The notes under the pieces are model-generated. The model was not told the DNA's origin, ran no database searches, and saw only the letters and a list, made by a program, of their open reading frames with translations. Shown in pieces: positions 1 through 10,949 of a stretch of 64,000 bases of DNA. Both the position numbers and the translations under genes were made by a program. Source of the DNA: Neptuniibacter victor (GTDB taxonomy: Bacteria; Pseudomonadota; Gammaproteobacteria; Pseudomonadales; Balneatricaceae); contig AP025763.1 of assembly GCA_027943745.1 (NCBI GenBank), forward strand, positions 1 to 64,000, written 5' to 3'. Position 1 is the stretch's first letter. Each line of letters starts with the position of its first letter.

Positions 1-362
1 CTCTAGAACACTTATCCACAGAATCCACAGATTTAATAACAATTTCAGTCATTAGCAGTGATTTAATAACTAAATCAGCCTCGTTAACATCTATTTTTAC
101 GTTGCTAATCACATCGTAAATAATTGCTAAATATCTAAGGTACAAATTTCAAATTTAAGACGCCGCTTTGTTAGCGCTACCGACGTTGGGAAAAAGAAAC
201 CAACAAGCCATCAACTTATGACATCTACCTATATATAGACAGTAGGGTGGGGAAAAGAACGAAATGAACAGGGTCTAAATTGAGATACGACCTATTTAGA
301 AGCGCATAAAATGGCTAAAAACCCAGAATTTGCGAAAAAACAGTGATTATTAGTAAAAAGAG
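1..362. other. edge of the dnaA-rpmH intergenic (origin) region
   Basis: No gene is visible here. A perfect DnaA box (TTATCCACA) lies at 12-20 and a degenerate one at 21-29. An 11-bp direct repeat, GATTTAATAAC, occurs at 30-40 and 60-70, in AT-rich sequence. In pseudomonads and relatives the chromosome origin lies between rpmH and dnaA, so this is probably the rpmH-side flank of oriC, with dnaA expected beyond the left edge. That placement is inference from known gene order. Confidence 0.55.
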
Positions 363-363
363 A

Positions 364-392
364 TTGAACACACCCAACAAATTCAATAGAAT
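364..392 (+). promoter_or_regulatory. sigma70-type promoter of rpmH-rnpA
   Basis: TTGAAC (364-369) and TAGAAT (387-392) are separated by exactly 17 bp and lie about 70 bp upstream of the rpmH start. Both hexamers match the sigma70 consensus at four or more positions. No better pair was seen in the upstream region. Confidence 0.6.
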
Positions 393-464
393 TCCGCCTC
401 TATTTTTTCGCGTGGCTCTTTTGCTGCGTATTTCAATTATCAAACGCGTTCGCAGGATTGTCCG

Positions 465-599
465 ATGAAAAGAACATTTCAACCAAGCGTACTAAAGCGT
501 AAACGTACTCACGGATTCCGTTCACGTATGGCTACTAAAGCTGGACGTGCGGTTATCAACCGTCGTCGCGCTAAAGGCCGTAAACGCCTGTCAGCTTAA
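465..599 (+). CDS. rpmH: 50S ribosomal protein L34
   Basis: This 44-residue protein is a structural component of the large ribosomal subunit. The translation begins [14 protein letters not shown] and ends GRKRLSA, which is the invariant L34 pattern: very basic, rich in Arg and Lys, with the usual length of 44-46 residues. AGGA at 454-457 sits 7 nt before the ATG and supports this start. The gene is first in a short operon with rnpA, 28 nt downstream, as in most bacteria, and a good sigma70 promoter lies upstream. Nothing is unusual in the sequence. The identification is essentially certain. Confidence 0.97.
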   Translation: MKRTFQPSVLKRKRTHGFRSRMATKAGRAVINRRRAKGRKRLSA

Positions 600-627
600 T
601 GGCTGGCACACGGTCTGGTTTATTTGA

Positions 628-999
628 ATGACCGAATTCAGTTACCCGCGCCGGTTACGATTACTAACCGGTAGGGACTTTCAAAGTGTGTTTGACGACG
701 TACAGCTGAAAGTACCAGACCAGCCTCTCCTCATACTTTCTCGTCCTAACGATCTTGGCCATGCCCGGATTGGTTTTGTTATTTCTAAAAAAAATGTTCG
801 TCAGGCGGTGAAACGAAACCGCGTTAGGCGTATCATTCGCGAATCATTTCGTCATAACCAACATAATTTACCAGCTGTAGACATCATCATTCTTGCTCGA
901 AAGGGCTTAGGAGAGATGGAAAACGAAAATGTCCACAAGCTAATGAAGAAGTGCTGGTCGCGATTGAATAATAAATCGAGAAAGTTAAAGAAAACCTGA
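628..999 (+). CDS. rnpA: ribonuclease P protein component
   Basis: RnpA is the protein subunit of RNase P; it binds the catalytic RNA and helps it remove 5' leaders from tRNA precursors. The 123-residue length is normal. The family signature is present as KRNRVRR at residues 62-68, followed by the helix IIRESFRHNQ, and the N-terminal YPRRLRLLTGRDF segment matches the family substrate-binding face. The gene follows rpmH as usual. Only 16 nt separate its stop from yidC, so the small yidD gene that often lies between rnpA and yidC is absent at this site. Confidence 0.95.
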   Translation: MTEFSYPRRLRLLTGRDFQSVFDDVQLKVPDQPLLILSRPNDLGHARIGFVISKKNVRQAVKRNRVRRIIRESFRHNQHNLPAVDIIILARKGLGEMENENVHKLMKKCWSRLNNKSRKLKKT

Positions 1000-1015
1000 T
1001 TTGGTCCTTAAACCC

Positions 1016-2653
1016 ATGGATGTACAGCGCATTATTCTCATTGGAGCACTTTGTCTGATCAGCTACATGCTGGTGCTACAATGGAACCAAGACTACGGTC
1101 AGCAACCCGAAGCTCAACAAGTAACAACGTCTGTATCTGCTTATCAGAGTGAACCGGTTGGTTCAGATCTGCCTGCGGCTGAAGAGTCTGCACAAACTGG
1201 TGATCTACCAGCCACTGCAGCTCAAGCAAAGCAAGCTTCTTTAGTAGATATCAAAACAGACGTATTGAATGTAACGATCGATACTAAAGGTGGTGACATT
1301 ATTCAGGTATCTCTACCTGAGTATAAAGCTACATTAGGTTCTGAGCTTCCGTTCGTTCTACTTGAGCAGACAGTTAACCGCACTTATGTATCACAAAGTG
1401 GTCTAGTCGGTAAAAACGGTCCTGACGCAAACCCTAACGGCCGCCCAACGTATTCAGTTAATCAAACTGAGTTCGCTTTAGCGGATCAAGAAAAAATCTC
1501 TGTTGATTTAACCTACACTGATGAAAAAGGTGTACAGGTAACTAAACGTTATACCTTCAGCAAAGGTTCTTACGAGATTGGCCTTGAGTTCATCGTTAAT
1601 AACCAGTCAACCGAAAGTTGGACTGCTAACTTGTTTGGTCAAATCAAACGAGATCGTAGTGAAGATCCAACATCATCGACTGAAATGGGTATGCAATCAT
1701 ATTTAGGTCCTGTTTTCTCTACACTTGAAAACAACTACCAAAAATATGATTTTGACGATATCGATGACAAGCAGTTTAAAGAGACAAGTAAAGATGGTTG
1801 GGTTGCAATGTCTCAGCACTACTTCCTTAGTGCTTGGATCCCAGAGAAAGGCGCTGAATATAATTACCAAACACGTAAGTTAAACGGTAACTATATTGCA
1901 GGCTTCCTATCTCCAGATTTCACTGTTGCTGCTGGCGAAAGTAAAACGGTTACGGCTAACTTCTTCGCAGGTCCAAAAGACCAGGATACGATGGAGATTG
2001 CCGATGAAAACCTTAAGCTAACCGTCGACTATGGTGTTCTTTGGTGGATCGCTTCACCACTCTACATGTTACTAAAATGGATTCATGATCTTGTAGGCAA
2101 CTGGGGTCTGGCCATTATTGGTATCACTATTATAGTGAAAGCGGCACTCTTCCAGCTTAATGCGAAAGCCTTTAAATCAATGGCTAAGATGCGTAAGTTT
2201 GGCCCTGAGATGACACGTCTTAAAGAGCTTTATGGTGATGATCGCCAGAAGATGTCTTCTGAGATGATGAAGCTATACCAAAAAGAGAAGATCAATCCTC
2301 TTGGCGGCTGCTTACCAATTGTCGCTCAGATGCCGATCTTCATCGCCCTATATTGGGTATTGATGGAGTCAGTAGATCTTCGTCATGCTGAATTTTTATA
2401 CCTAGCCGATCTATCTGTTAAAGATCCATACTTCATCCTGCCTATCATCATGGGTGTAAGTATGTTTATCCAACAGATGTTAAACCCAACGCCTCCAGAC
2501 CCAATGCAGGCGAAGATTATGAAGATGCTACCTATCATGTTCACATTCTTCTTCCTATGGTTCCCAGCGGGTCTAACGCTATACTGGGTAGTGAACAATA
2601 TTCTTTCAATTGCTCAACAATATCTGATCAATAAACAGATAGAAAAAGAGTAA
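1016..2653 (+). CDS. yidC: membrane protein insertase YidC
   Basis: YidC inserts and folds inner-membrane proteins, alone or with SecYEG, and in Gram-negative bacteria is needed for ATP synthase subunits a and c. The 545-residue protein has an N-terminal membrane anchor (about residues 6-22), a large periplasmic P1 domain (about 30-330) and the conserved insertase core with five membrane segments, including the family stretch GGCLPIVAQMPIFIALYWVL. An in-frame TTG lies 15 nt upstream, but the ATG that gives MDVQRIILIG matches the family start and was chosen. No strong Shine-Dalgarno is seen, so translation may be coupled to rnpA. A terminator follows. Confidence 0.96.
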   Translation: MDVQRIILIGALCLISYMLVLQWNQDYGQQPEAQQVTTSVSAYQSEPVGSDLPAAEESAQTGDLPATAAQAKQASLVDIKTDVLNVTIDTKGGDIIQVSLPEYKATLGSELPFVLLEQTVNRTYVSQSGLVGKNGPDANPNGRPTYSVNQTEFALADQEKISVDLTYTDEKGVQVTKRYTFSKGSYEIGLEFIVNNQSTESWTANLFGQIKRDRSEDPTSSTEMGMQSYLGPVFSTLENNYQKYDFDDIDDKQFKETSKDGWVAMSQHYFLSAWIPEKGAEYNYQTRKLNGNYIAGFLSPDFTVAAGESKTVTANFFAGPKDQDTMEIADENLKLTVDYGVLWWIASPLYMLLKWIHDLVGNWGLAIIGITIIVKAALFQLNAKAFKSMAKMRKFGPEMTRLKELYGDDRQKMSSEMMKLYQKEKINPLGGCLPIVAQMPIFIALYWVLMESVDLRHAEFLYLADLSVKDPYFILPIIMGVSMFIQQMLNPTPPDPMQAKIMKMLPIMFTFFFLWFPAGLTLYWVVNNILSIAQQYLINKQIEKE

Positions 2654-2670
2654 AGTTGTTCAATAACATT

Positions 2671-2702
2671 AAAAAGCCGCTAACAAATTAGCGGCTTTTT
2701 TG
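2671..2702 (+). terminator. rho-independent terminator after yidC
   Basis: GCCGCTAA (2676-2683) pairs with TTAGCGGC (2688-2695), flanked by an A-run upstream and six Ts downstream. It ends the rpmH-rnpA-yidC transcript 20 nt after the yidC stop. Confidence 0.9.
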
Positions 2703-2773
2703 TGCCTGCTCGTTGGACAACAAAATGATAAACTGCCATAAAAATAGTTTCGATAATCCTGAAGAGCTTCAAT

Positions 2774-4141
2774 ATGACACTGAGTGCAAAAGATACGATC
2801 ACAGCCCAAGCAACTCCTCCTGGACGCGGTGGTGTCGGCATAGTACGTATTTCAGGCCCTATGGCAAAAGAGATTTCGACTCAGGTATTAAAAACTGAAC
2901 TCAAGCCAAGATATGCTTATTACGGACCTTTCTTTGATAAGAATGATCAAGAGATCGATCAAGGGATAGCGCTTTACTTCCCTGGTCCTAACTCATTTAC
3001 CGGTGAAGATGTACTTGAGCTTCAAGGCCACGGTGGACCAGTAATTGTCGACCTTATACTGAAAAGAGCGATAGAGCTGGGCGCACGTTTAGCAAGGCCA
3101 GGTGAATTCTCAGAACGTGCTTTTTTAAACGATAAATTAGACTTAGCCCAAGCTGAAGCGATCGCCGATCTTATTGATAGCTCTTCAGAACAAGCAGCAC
3201 GTTGTGCAATCCGTTCACTCCAGGGAGAGTTTTCAAATCGGATACATAGCCTGGTAGAAGCGCTCATTCAATTAAGAATCTATGTCGAAGCAGCGATTGA
3301 TTTTCCAGAAGAAGAGATTGATTTTCTTGCTGATGGAAAAGTATTAAATGACCTTAGTACCATCTTATCTAAAGTGACAGATGTTCAGGCCGAAGCAAAG
3401 CAGGGCAGCTTATTACGTGAAGGGATGAATGTAGTAATCGCAGGAAGGCCCAATGCTGGTAAATCCAGTTTATTAAATGCATTAGCTGGACGAGAAACAG
3501 CGATCGTTACCGACATTGCAGGCACAACTCGCGATGTTCTAAGAGAGCATATTCATATCGATGGCATGCCTTTACATATCATTGATACCGCAGGACTACG
3601 CGATGCTCCTGATGAAGTAGAACGTATAGGCATAGACCGTGCTTGGCAGGAGATAAATAAAGCAGATCTCGTGTTATTGATGGTAGATAGCCAAAGCATA
3701 ACAACAGATGACCCTGAGCAAATATGGCCTGAGTTTGTTAACAAACTTCCTGACTCGAGCAGGATCACCGTTATTCGTAATAAAGCAGATCTGAGCGGAG
3801 AATCTATTGCCATTAGTGAAGCGCATGATCATACAACGATAACGCTATCCGCTAAATCACAAACTGGTGTCGATCTATTGAGAGATCACCTCAAACAATG
3901 CATGGGGTTTAGCGCAACAACAGAGGGTGGCTTTATGGCAAGAAGACGTCATCTTGATGCACTTGTCCGTGCTCATGAATTATTACAAATCGGCTATGAT
4001 CAACTTGAGATTAACGGTGCCGGTGAATTGCTGGCTGAAGACCTCCGCCAAGCACAACAAACATTGAGTGAAATTACAGGTGCATTCTCATCTGATGATC
4101 TACTCGGACGTATTTTCAGCTCATTTTGCATTGGTAAGTAA
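2774..4141 (+). CDS. mnmE: tRNA modification GTPase MnmE
   Basis: MnmE works with MnmG to add the aminomethyl-type group to U34 of tRNAs that read two-family box codons. The 455-residue protein has the N-terminal tetrahydrofolate-binding domain (about 1-120), a helical domain, and an inserted G domain with P-loop GRPNAGKSS (224-232), GTTRD (250-254), DTAG (271-274) and an NKAD motif. It ends in CIGK, which carries the essential C-terminal cysteine of the CxGK signature. Its length is normal. It is separated from mnmG by an unusually long spacer with DnaA boxes, and is followed by a strong terminator, so the two partner genes are transcribed separately. Confidence 0.97.
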   Translation: MTLSAKDTITAQATPPGRGGVGIVRISGPMAKEISTQVLKTELKPRYAYYGPFFDKNDQEIDQGIALYFPGPNSFTGEDVLELQGHGGPVIVDLILKRAIELGARLARPGEFSERAFLNDKLDLAQAEAIADLIDSSSEQAARCAIRSLQGEFSNRIHSLVEALIQLRIYVEAAIDFPEEEIDFLADGKVLNDLSTILSKVTDVQAEAKQGSLLREGMNVVIAGRPNAGKSSLLNALAGRETAIVTDIAGTTRDVLREHIHIDGMPLHIIDTAGLRDAPDEVERIGIDRAWQEINKADLVLLMVDSQSITTDDPEQIWPEFVNKLPDSSRITVIRNKADLSGESIAISEAHDHTTITLSAKSQTGVDLLRDHLKQCMGFSATTEGGFMARRRHLDALVRAHELLQIGYDQLEINGAGELLAEDLRQAQQTLSEITGAFSSDDLLGRIFSSFCIGK

Positions 4142-4150
4142 TCACTTCTA

Positions 4151-4201
4151 TTGAGATATGACCAATAAACATTTTTTTTAGTCATATCTCAATTTTCTTT
4201 T
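4151..4201 (+). terminator. terminator after mnmE
   Basis: TTGAGATATGAC (4151-4162) is a perfect 12-bp inverted repeat of GTCATATCTCAA (4181-4192), followed by TTTTCTTTT. The loop is 18 nt and includes a T-run. The stem is AT-rich but long, and it begins 9 nt after the mnmE stop. Confidence 0.75.
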
Positions 4202-4263
4202 ATACTCACTTCACTTAAGTATTCCCCGCCTTTCTCACAACTAAGCCCTAAGTTATTATCAGC

Positions 4264-4859
4264 TTATCCACAAAACAGTTCTTCTGTTTTTATGGCGAAC
4301 ATGCAAGAAAATAGTGCATAACAGCAATAATAACTCTTAATTATCTTTTATAAACATATAGTTACTATAACCTACACCCTGATTATAAAGCACACAGCAT
4401 AATAGCCCGTCTAGACTAAAAATACTTATCTACAGAAGCTGTGAATAAATTGTATAGGAATGATGCAGTAAACTAGGTATAAACATGTGGATAGTTACCC
4501 CTGTGGAAAAGTAGCCTATATATCCACAAGTTACACTGAGGGTGTGCAGACTATATATCCACCTTTAATTACCATTTATCATTGCTCTAATCTGTTGATT
4601 TATAATGATAAAATCGTGTTACCACCAGAAAAGTCGCTCCCTATTAATAATCATTAATATAAAAAACATATATATATTCTTTAAATAATATAATTCTTAA
4701 ATAAAAAAAGAGGGTTAACAGATCTGTATAAAAAATGATCATTCCTAATACCTGTCAGTAAATGTATAATCAGCGGCCATTTCAGAATCTTTATTTCAAC
4801 CAGTGCTTTAAAAGTCTTAACCAGATCTAACAGCATTCTTTTTTAGAGGTAATACAACA
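4264..4859. other. DnaA-box cluster with AT-rich stretch (origin-like)
   Basis: This is most of the 718-bp gene-free spacer between mnmE and mnmG. DnaA-box matches are: TTATCCACA 4264-4272 (perfect), TTATCTACA 4426-4434, TGTGAATAA 4440-4448 (minus-strand box), TGTGGATAG 4486-4494, TGTGGAAAA 4502-4510 and ATATCCACA 4520-4528, plus a weak ATATCCACC at 4554-4562. A very AT-rich stretch at about 4640-4712 (runs of TATATA and TTAAATAA) follows, with GATC sites near 4721, 4737 and 4824. This layout of boxes beside an unwinding element is what an origin looks like. Origin function is inference; the cluster could instead regulate mnmG. Confidence 0.6.
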
Positions 4860-6770
4860 GTGGATTTTCCAACCCACTTTGATGTCATTGTTATTGGTGG
4901 CGGACATGCAGGAACAGAAGCTGCGCTTGCATCTGCTCGTACAGGTGCAAAAACCTTATTGCTAACCCATAACATTGAAACCTTAGGACAGATGTCATGT
5001 AACCCAGCGATAGGTGGGATAGGCAAAAGTCATTTGGTAAAAGAGATAGATGCTTTAGATGGAGCAATGGCACGTGCTACCGATAAAGGTGGAATTCAAT
5101 TTAGGACGTTGAACTCACGCAAAGGCCCAGCTGTTAGAGCAACAAGAGCTCAAGCAGATCGTATTTTGTATAAAGCGGCTGTGAGGCAAATTTTAGAAAA
5201 TCAGCCTAACTTAGATATATTTCAACAGTCTGCTGACGATCTAATTATTGAAGGCGATGCTGTCAGAGGTGTAGTTACTCAAACAGGCATTCGCTTTAAA
5301 GCAAAATCGGTTGTTTTAACGGCTGGTACCTTCCTTGGTGGTGTTATTCATATCGGTTTAGAAAATCACTCAGGAGGTCGAGCTGGTGATCCTCCATCAA
5401 TTGCTTTAGCTAAGCGATTGCGTGAACTGCCTTTCAGAGTTGATCGATTAAAAACTGGTACACCTCCTCGTATTGACGCGCGCAGTGTTGATTTTTCTGT
5501 TATGCAGGAACAACCAGGTGATAAGCCGACACCTGTGATGTCTTACATGGGCAAATTAAGTGATCATCCAGAGCAGATTAGCTGCTATATCACTTACACG
5601 AATGAAAAAACCCATGATATTTTGCGTAGTGGTTTAGATAGATCACCGATGTACACCGGTGTAATTGAAGGGGTTGGCCCACGCTATTGTCCTTCGATTG
5701 AAGATAAAATCATGCGCTTTGCCGATAAAGATCAGCATCAAGTATTTGTTGAACCTGAAGGTTTAACAACACATGAGCTCTATCCAAACGGTATATCGAC
5801 AAGTTTGCCATTTGATATTCAACTGGCGGCAGTTCAATCCATTCGTGGATTTGAAAACGCACATATTGTTCGTCCTGGTTACGCTATTGAATATGATTTC
5901 TTTAATCCTCAGGATCTGAAGCATACTCTTGAGACCAAATATATGGATGGTCTCTACTTTGCCGGTCAGATCAACGGTACAACAGGCTATGAAGAAGCGG
6001 GTGCACAAGGTTTGCTTGCTGGAGCAAACGCTGCTTTGCGTGCGCTTGATAAGGACCAGTGGTATCCACGCAGGGATGAAGCTTACATCGGTGTGCTTGT
6101 CGATGACTTGATCACATTAGGAACTTCTGAGCCTTATCGTATGTTTACTAGCCGTGCAGAGTATCGTCTGATCCTACGTGAAGATAATGCCGATCTTCGT
6201 TTGACAGAAAAAGGTCGCGAGCTAGGGCTGGTTGGGGATGAGCGTTGGCAAGCATTCTGTGAGAAAAAAGAATCGATAGAGCGTGAACAGCAACGCCTTA
6301 AAGAAACATGGATTCAGCCTGGATCATCTGAGGCTGATGAACTTGCCCCTAAGTTGAAAACGCCGCTCTCTCGCGAATATAACTTAGCAGATCTACTTAA
6401 ACGTCCTGAATTGTCATACGGTGATGTGGCTAATTTGAAAGGCGAGGGTGTTGCCGATGGTCAAGTTGCTGAACAAGTAGAGATACACAACAAATATGCG
6501 GGTTATATTGATCGCCAAAAAGATGAAATAGAGCAGATGCGCCGTCAGGAAAATACAGCACTACCTGAAGGTTTTGATTATGATCAGGTGGGTGGTTTAT
6601 CCAACGAACTGAAAGCGAAGCTTCAAGATGTTCGGCCTGAAACCATTTCCCAAGCATCGAGAATCCAAGGAATGACTCCGGCAGCGATCTCTCTGTTATT
6701 GGTTTATTTGAAAAAGCATCAGCTAAGCAAGAACAATCAATCGAGCACGCAGGGAAAGGCTGTTAACTAA
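4860..6770 (+). CDS. mnmG: tRNA uridine-5-carboxymethylaminomethyl modification enzyme MnmG (GidA)
   Basis: MnmG is the FAD- and NADH-dependent partner of MnmE in making cmnm5U34 in tRNA. The 636-residue protein starts with a Rossmann FAD-binding motif, GGGHAGTE at 13-20, followed by the MnmG signature [15 protein letters not shown]. The usual C-terminal helical domain that contacts MnmE and tRNA is present. The start is GTG with AGAGGT (4844-4849) eleven nt before it; it gives the standard N-terminus [12 protein letters not shown]. Its stop overlaps the rsmG start by one base (TAATG), so the genes are translationally coupled. Proximity to origin-like sequence is typical of gidA genes. Confidence 0.97.
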   Translation: MDFPTHFDVIVIGGGHAGTEAALASARTGAKTLLLTHNIETLGQMSCNPAIGGIGKSHLVKEIDALDGAMARATDKGGIQFRTLNSRKGPAVRATRAQADRILYKAAVRQILENQPNLDIFQQSADDLIIEGDAVRGVVTQTGIRFKAKSVVLTAGTFLGGVIHIGLENHSGGRAGDPPSIALAKRLRELPFRVDRLKTGTPPRIDARSVDFSVMQEQPGDKPTPVMSYMGKLSDHPEQISCYITYTNEKTHDILRSGLDRSPMYTGVIEGVGPRYCPSIEDKIMRFADKDQHQVFVEPEGLTTHELYPNGISTSLPFDIQLAAVQSIRGFENAHIVRPGYAIEYDFFNPQDLKHTLETKYMDGLYFAGQINGTTGYEEAGAQGLLAGANAALRALDKDQWYPRRDEAYIGVLVDDLITLGTSEPYRMFTSRAEYRLILREDNADLRLTEKGRELGLVGDERWQAFCEKKESIEREQQRLKETWIQPGSSEADELAPKLKTPLSREYNLADLLKRPELSYGDVANLKGEGVADGQVAEQVEIHNKYAGYIDRQKDEIEQMRRQENTALPEGFDYDQVGGLSNELKAKLQDVRPETISQASRIQGMTPAAISLLLVYLKKHQLSKNNQSSTQGKAVN

Positions 6771-7408
6771 TGAATCACTTTAACCAAGAAACATTAGAAT
6801 CAGCGCTGCAACGGGGTATTAAAAAACTCGAATTGGTGATTAGCGAGCAGCAAGTAGATCAGCTCATTCGCTATTTAAATCTTCTTATCAAGTGGAACAA
6901 AGCGTATAACTTAACTGCGGTTAGGGACCCACTTGAGATGGTGAATCGTCATTTGATCGATAGCTTGAGCATTGTTCCCTACGTCGAAGGCAAGAGAATT
7001 ATCGATGTAGGTAGCGGGCCTGGGCTTCCCGGTATACCGCTTGCGATCTGTTATCCTGATCTACCGATAACAACCTTGGACAGCAATGGTAAAAAAACAC
7101 GCTTTCAACTCCAAGTGAAGACAGAGCTTGGGTTAGATAATTTAACCGTCGTTAATGACCGCGTTGAAAACTGCCAGTTTGAGCCTTTCGATCAGGTAAT
7201 CTCAAGGGCTTTTGCTTCGATTGAAGATATGATTAATTGGACCCATCAGCTTTGTAGTGAAGAGGGTGTTTTTCTTGCAATGAAAGGTCTGTATCCTGAA
7301 GAGGAACTCTCTGCACTGCCAGATGGGTTTGAATTAAAAAGTTGTCACCGATTACAAGTTCCGGAGACAGAAGGTGAAAGGCATTTGCTAGTTTTAGGGA
7401 GACACTAG
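6770..7408 (+). CDS. rsmG: 16S rRNA (guanine527-N7)-methyltransferase RsmG
   Basis: RsmG (formerly GidB) methylates N7 of G527 of 16S rRNA using S-adenosylmethionine; its loss gives low-level streptomycin resistance in several bacteria. The 212-residue length is normal. The cofactor-binding glycine loop is DVGSGPGLPG at 79-88, followed by the acidic turn in TTLDSNGKK that contacts the cofactor ribose. The N-terminal segment with WNKAYNLTAV is also a family mark. The start ATG overlaps the mnmG stop, and parA begins 2 nt after the rsmG stop, so mnmG-rsmG-parA-parB form one operon. Confidence 0.96.
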   Translation: MNHFNQETLESALQRGIKKLELVISEQQVDQLIRYLNLLIKWNKAYNLTAVRDPLEMVNRHLIDSLSIVPYVEGKRIIDVGSGPGLPGIPLAICYPDLPITTLDSNGKKTRFQLQVKTELGLDNLTVVNDRVENCQFEPFDQVISRAFASIEDMINWTHQLCSEEGVFLAMKGLYPEEELSALPDGFELKSCHRLQVPETEGERHLLVLGRH

Positions 7409-7410
7409 GC

Positions 7411-8205
7411 GTGGCAAAGATCCTAACGATCACGAACCAGAAGGGAGGCGTAGGTAAAACAACAACCTGCGTCAATCTGGCTGCATCACTGGCCGCTACG
7501 AAAAAGAGAGTGTTGCTGGTGGATCTTGATCCGCAGGGTAATGCGAGTATGGGCAGTGGTATTGATAAACATGCCCTTGAAAATACGGTTTATGAAGTAC
7601 TCACTGATAAAGTTCATATCAGTGAAGCGATCAATAAAGACACCGTAGGCGGTTATGATCTGATCGGTTCTAATGGTGATCTGACCGCAGCGGAAGTTGA
7701 ACTGCTGCAGATACCTCGTCGTGAATTTCGCCTAAAAATGGCACTGATGGAAGTGGCCGATGATTACGATTTTGTATTGATTGATAATCCGCCTTCGCTA
7801 AATTTATTGACTGTGAATGCGTTAGCTTCTTCCGCGGGGGTCATCATTCCTATGCAGTGTGAGTATTATGCATTGGAAGGGATCTCTGCATTGATCGGAA
7901 CGATTGACAAGATAAACAAGCGTCTTAACCCTACGCTGAAAATTGAAGGGATCTTACGTACGATGTTTGATCCTCGTATGAGTTTGACAAAAGATGTCTC
8001 CTCTCATCTTGTCGAATATTTTGGTGATAAAGTCTATCGCACGGTCATACCAAGAAATATTCGCTTAGCAGAAGCACCGAGTCATGGTCTGCCTGCTTTG
8101 CTTTACGATAAAAACTCCCGTGGTGCTGTTGCTTACCTAGCATTAGCAGGAGAGTTGATTCGCCGTACCCAATTGGAAGAAAAAGAACAATCACAGGAAG
8201 CATAA
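7411..8205 (+). CDS. parA: chromosome-partitioning ATPase ParA (Soj)
   Basis: ParA is the Walker-type ATPase that, with ParB bound at parS sites, segregates newly replicated origin regions. The 264-residue protein has the deviant Walker A motif KGGVGKTT at 11-18, a second ATPase motif LVDLDPQGNAS, and the Walker B-like FVLIDNPPSLN. It starts with GTG 2 nt after the rsmG stop, the only start that preserves the MAKILTITNQKGG N-terminus. The short size without an N-terminal DNA-binding domain marks it as the chromosomal type (Ib-like) rather than a P1-type plasmid ParA. It is adjacent to parB, as expected near the origin. Confidence 0.95.
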   Translation: MAKILTITNQKGGVGKTTTCVNLAASLAATKKRVLLVDLDPQGNASMGSGIDKHALENTVYEVLTDKVHISEAINKDTVGGYDLIGSNGDLTAAEVELLQIPRREFRLKMALMEVADDYDFVLIDNPPSLNLLTVNALASSAGVIIPMQCEYYALEGISALIGTIDKINKRLNPTLKIEGILRTMFDPRMSLTKDVSSHLVEYFGDKVYRTVIPRNIRLAEAPSHGLPALLYDKNSRGAVAYLALAGELIRRTQLEEKEQSQEA

Positions 8206-8208
8206 TCG

Positions 8209-9087
8209 ATGGCTAAAAAGCGTGGGCTGGGAAAAGGTCTGGATGCTCTATTGTCTAGTGTTAGTGACGTTGAAGAGAAAGTAACAACTCAGGCAGCTGA
8301 ATCGATAGACGGATATCGTCTATTGCCTGTTGATGTTATTCAACGTGGTCGATATCAGCCTCGTCGCGATATTGAACCTCAAGCACTTGAGGAATTAGCC
8401 AATTCGATTAAAGCACAAGGTGTGATGCAACCGATCGTGGTTAGACCGATTGATTCTGATCGCTTTGAGATTATTGCTGGTGAGCGTCGTTGGCGTGCAA
8501 CACAGATGGCGGAATTGATGGAAATTCCGGCAATTGTGAAAGATGTTCCCGATGAAGCAGCCATTGCGATGGCGCTTATTGAAAATATTCAGCGTGAAAA
8601 TTTAAACCCGATCGAAGAAGCGATTTCATTGCAGCGTTTGCAAGATGAGTTTGAATTAACTCAGCAAGAAGTGGCAGATGCGGTAGGTAAATCGCGCTCA
8701 GCCGTCACAAATCTTCTTCGTTTGATGAATCTGACGGATGAAGTTAAAAAAATGCTGGAGTATGGCGATCTTGAAATGGGTCATGCCCGTGCATTACTTG
8801 CGCTTGATGATGCTGTTCAGCTGCAAGCGGCTCAAGAGGTTGCCGGCCAAGGTTTATCTGTACGTCAAACAGAGGCACTGGTTAAGAAGTTTCAACAGGG
8901 TGAGGCTGAGCCGGTAGAGAAGGTCAAACCAGAGCTAGATCCCCGGCTTAGTGAGCTTGCGGGCGAGCTGTCTATTCGTTTTGCTACCAATGTAGCGATC
9001 TCTGAAAATGCAAAAGGTAAGGGCAAAATCACCATTAATTATGATGATTCGGATACCCTCGATACTATCTTGCAATTACTAAAATAA
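8209..9087 (+). CDS. parB: chromosome-partitioning protein ParB (Spo0J)
   Basis: ParB is a CTP-binding DNA clamp that loads at parS and spreads, forming the partition complex moved by ParA. The 292-residue protein begins with the typical MAKKRGLGKGLDALL segment that contacts ParA, then the CTPase motif GERRWRA at 91-97, the ENIQREN motif, a helix-turn-helix (LTQQEVADAVGKSRSAVTN) and a C-terminal dimerisation domain. It starts 3 nt after the parA stop. I did not find a close match to the parS consensus in this window; the origin-proximal sites are probably outside it. Confidence 0.95.
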   Translation: MAKKRGLGKGLDALLSSVSDVEEKVTTQAAESIDGYRLLPVDVIQRGRYQPRRDIEPQALEELANSIKAQGVMQPIVVRPIDSDRFEIIAGERRWRATQMAELMEIPAIVKDVPDEAAIAMALIENIQRENLNPIEEAISLQRLQDEFELTQQEVADAVGKSRSAVTNLLRLMNLTDEVKKMLEYGDLEMGHARALLALDDAVQLQAAQEVAGQGLSVRQTEALVKKFQQGEAEPVEKVKPELDPRLSELAGELSIRFATNVAISENAKGKGKITINYDDSDTLDTILQLLK

Positions 9088-9174
9088 TTAGCTTGAACTA
9101 CTACTTTGGCACTTAATAAAACTGACATAGCGCATTTTCTGCTAAGACATTAGTGCAAATGCGCAAACTGCCTG

Positions 9175-9203
9175 TTGTCTCAGCAGGCCTAAGCTCATAT
9201 AAT
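9175..9203 (+). promoter_or_regulatory. sigma70-type promoter of the atp operon
   Basis: TTGTCT (9175-9180) and a perfect TATAAT (9198-9203) are separated by 17 bp, about 70 bp upstream of atpI in the parB-atpI spacer. The -35 hexamer lies in the loop of a small inverted repeat GCCTG/CAGGC (9170-9174, 9184-9188). This is the best promoter-like pair in the spacer. Confidence 0.65.
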
Positions 9204-9275
9204 CGGCACGCATTTTGGGCTATGATGCTCCAAAATAGAGCGCAGTTAGAGATCGTTTTTTAGGGTTATTGATTG

Positions 9276-10575
<1,300 letters not shown>

Positions 10576-10591
10576 GGGTGGTTGTAGATAA

Positions 10592-10888
<297 letters not shown>

Positions 10889-10949
10889 GTAACTACAAGT
10901 CGTAAGACTGACTTGTCGATTAACTTAATCAACCGCGAGAGGTAATGGC

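Noticed and set aside
2713-2898. 61-codon plus-strand ORF overlapping the mnmE start
   Set aside because: Wrong frame relative to a certain gene and no protein-like features.
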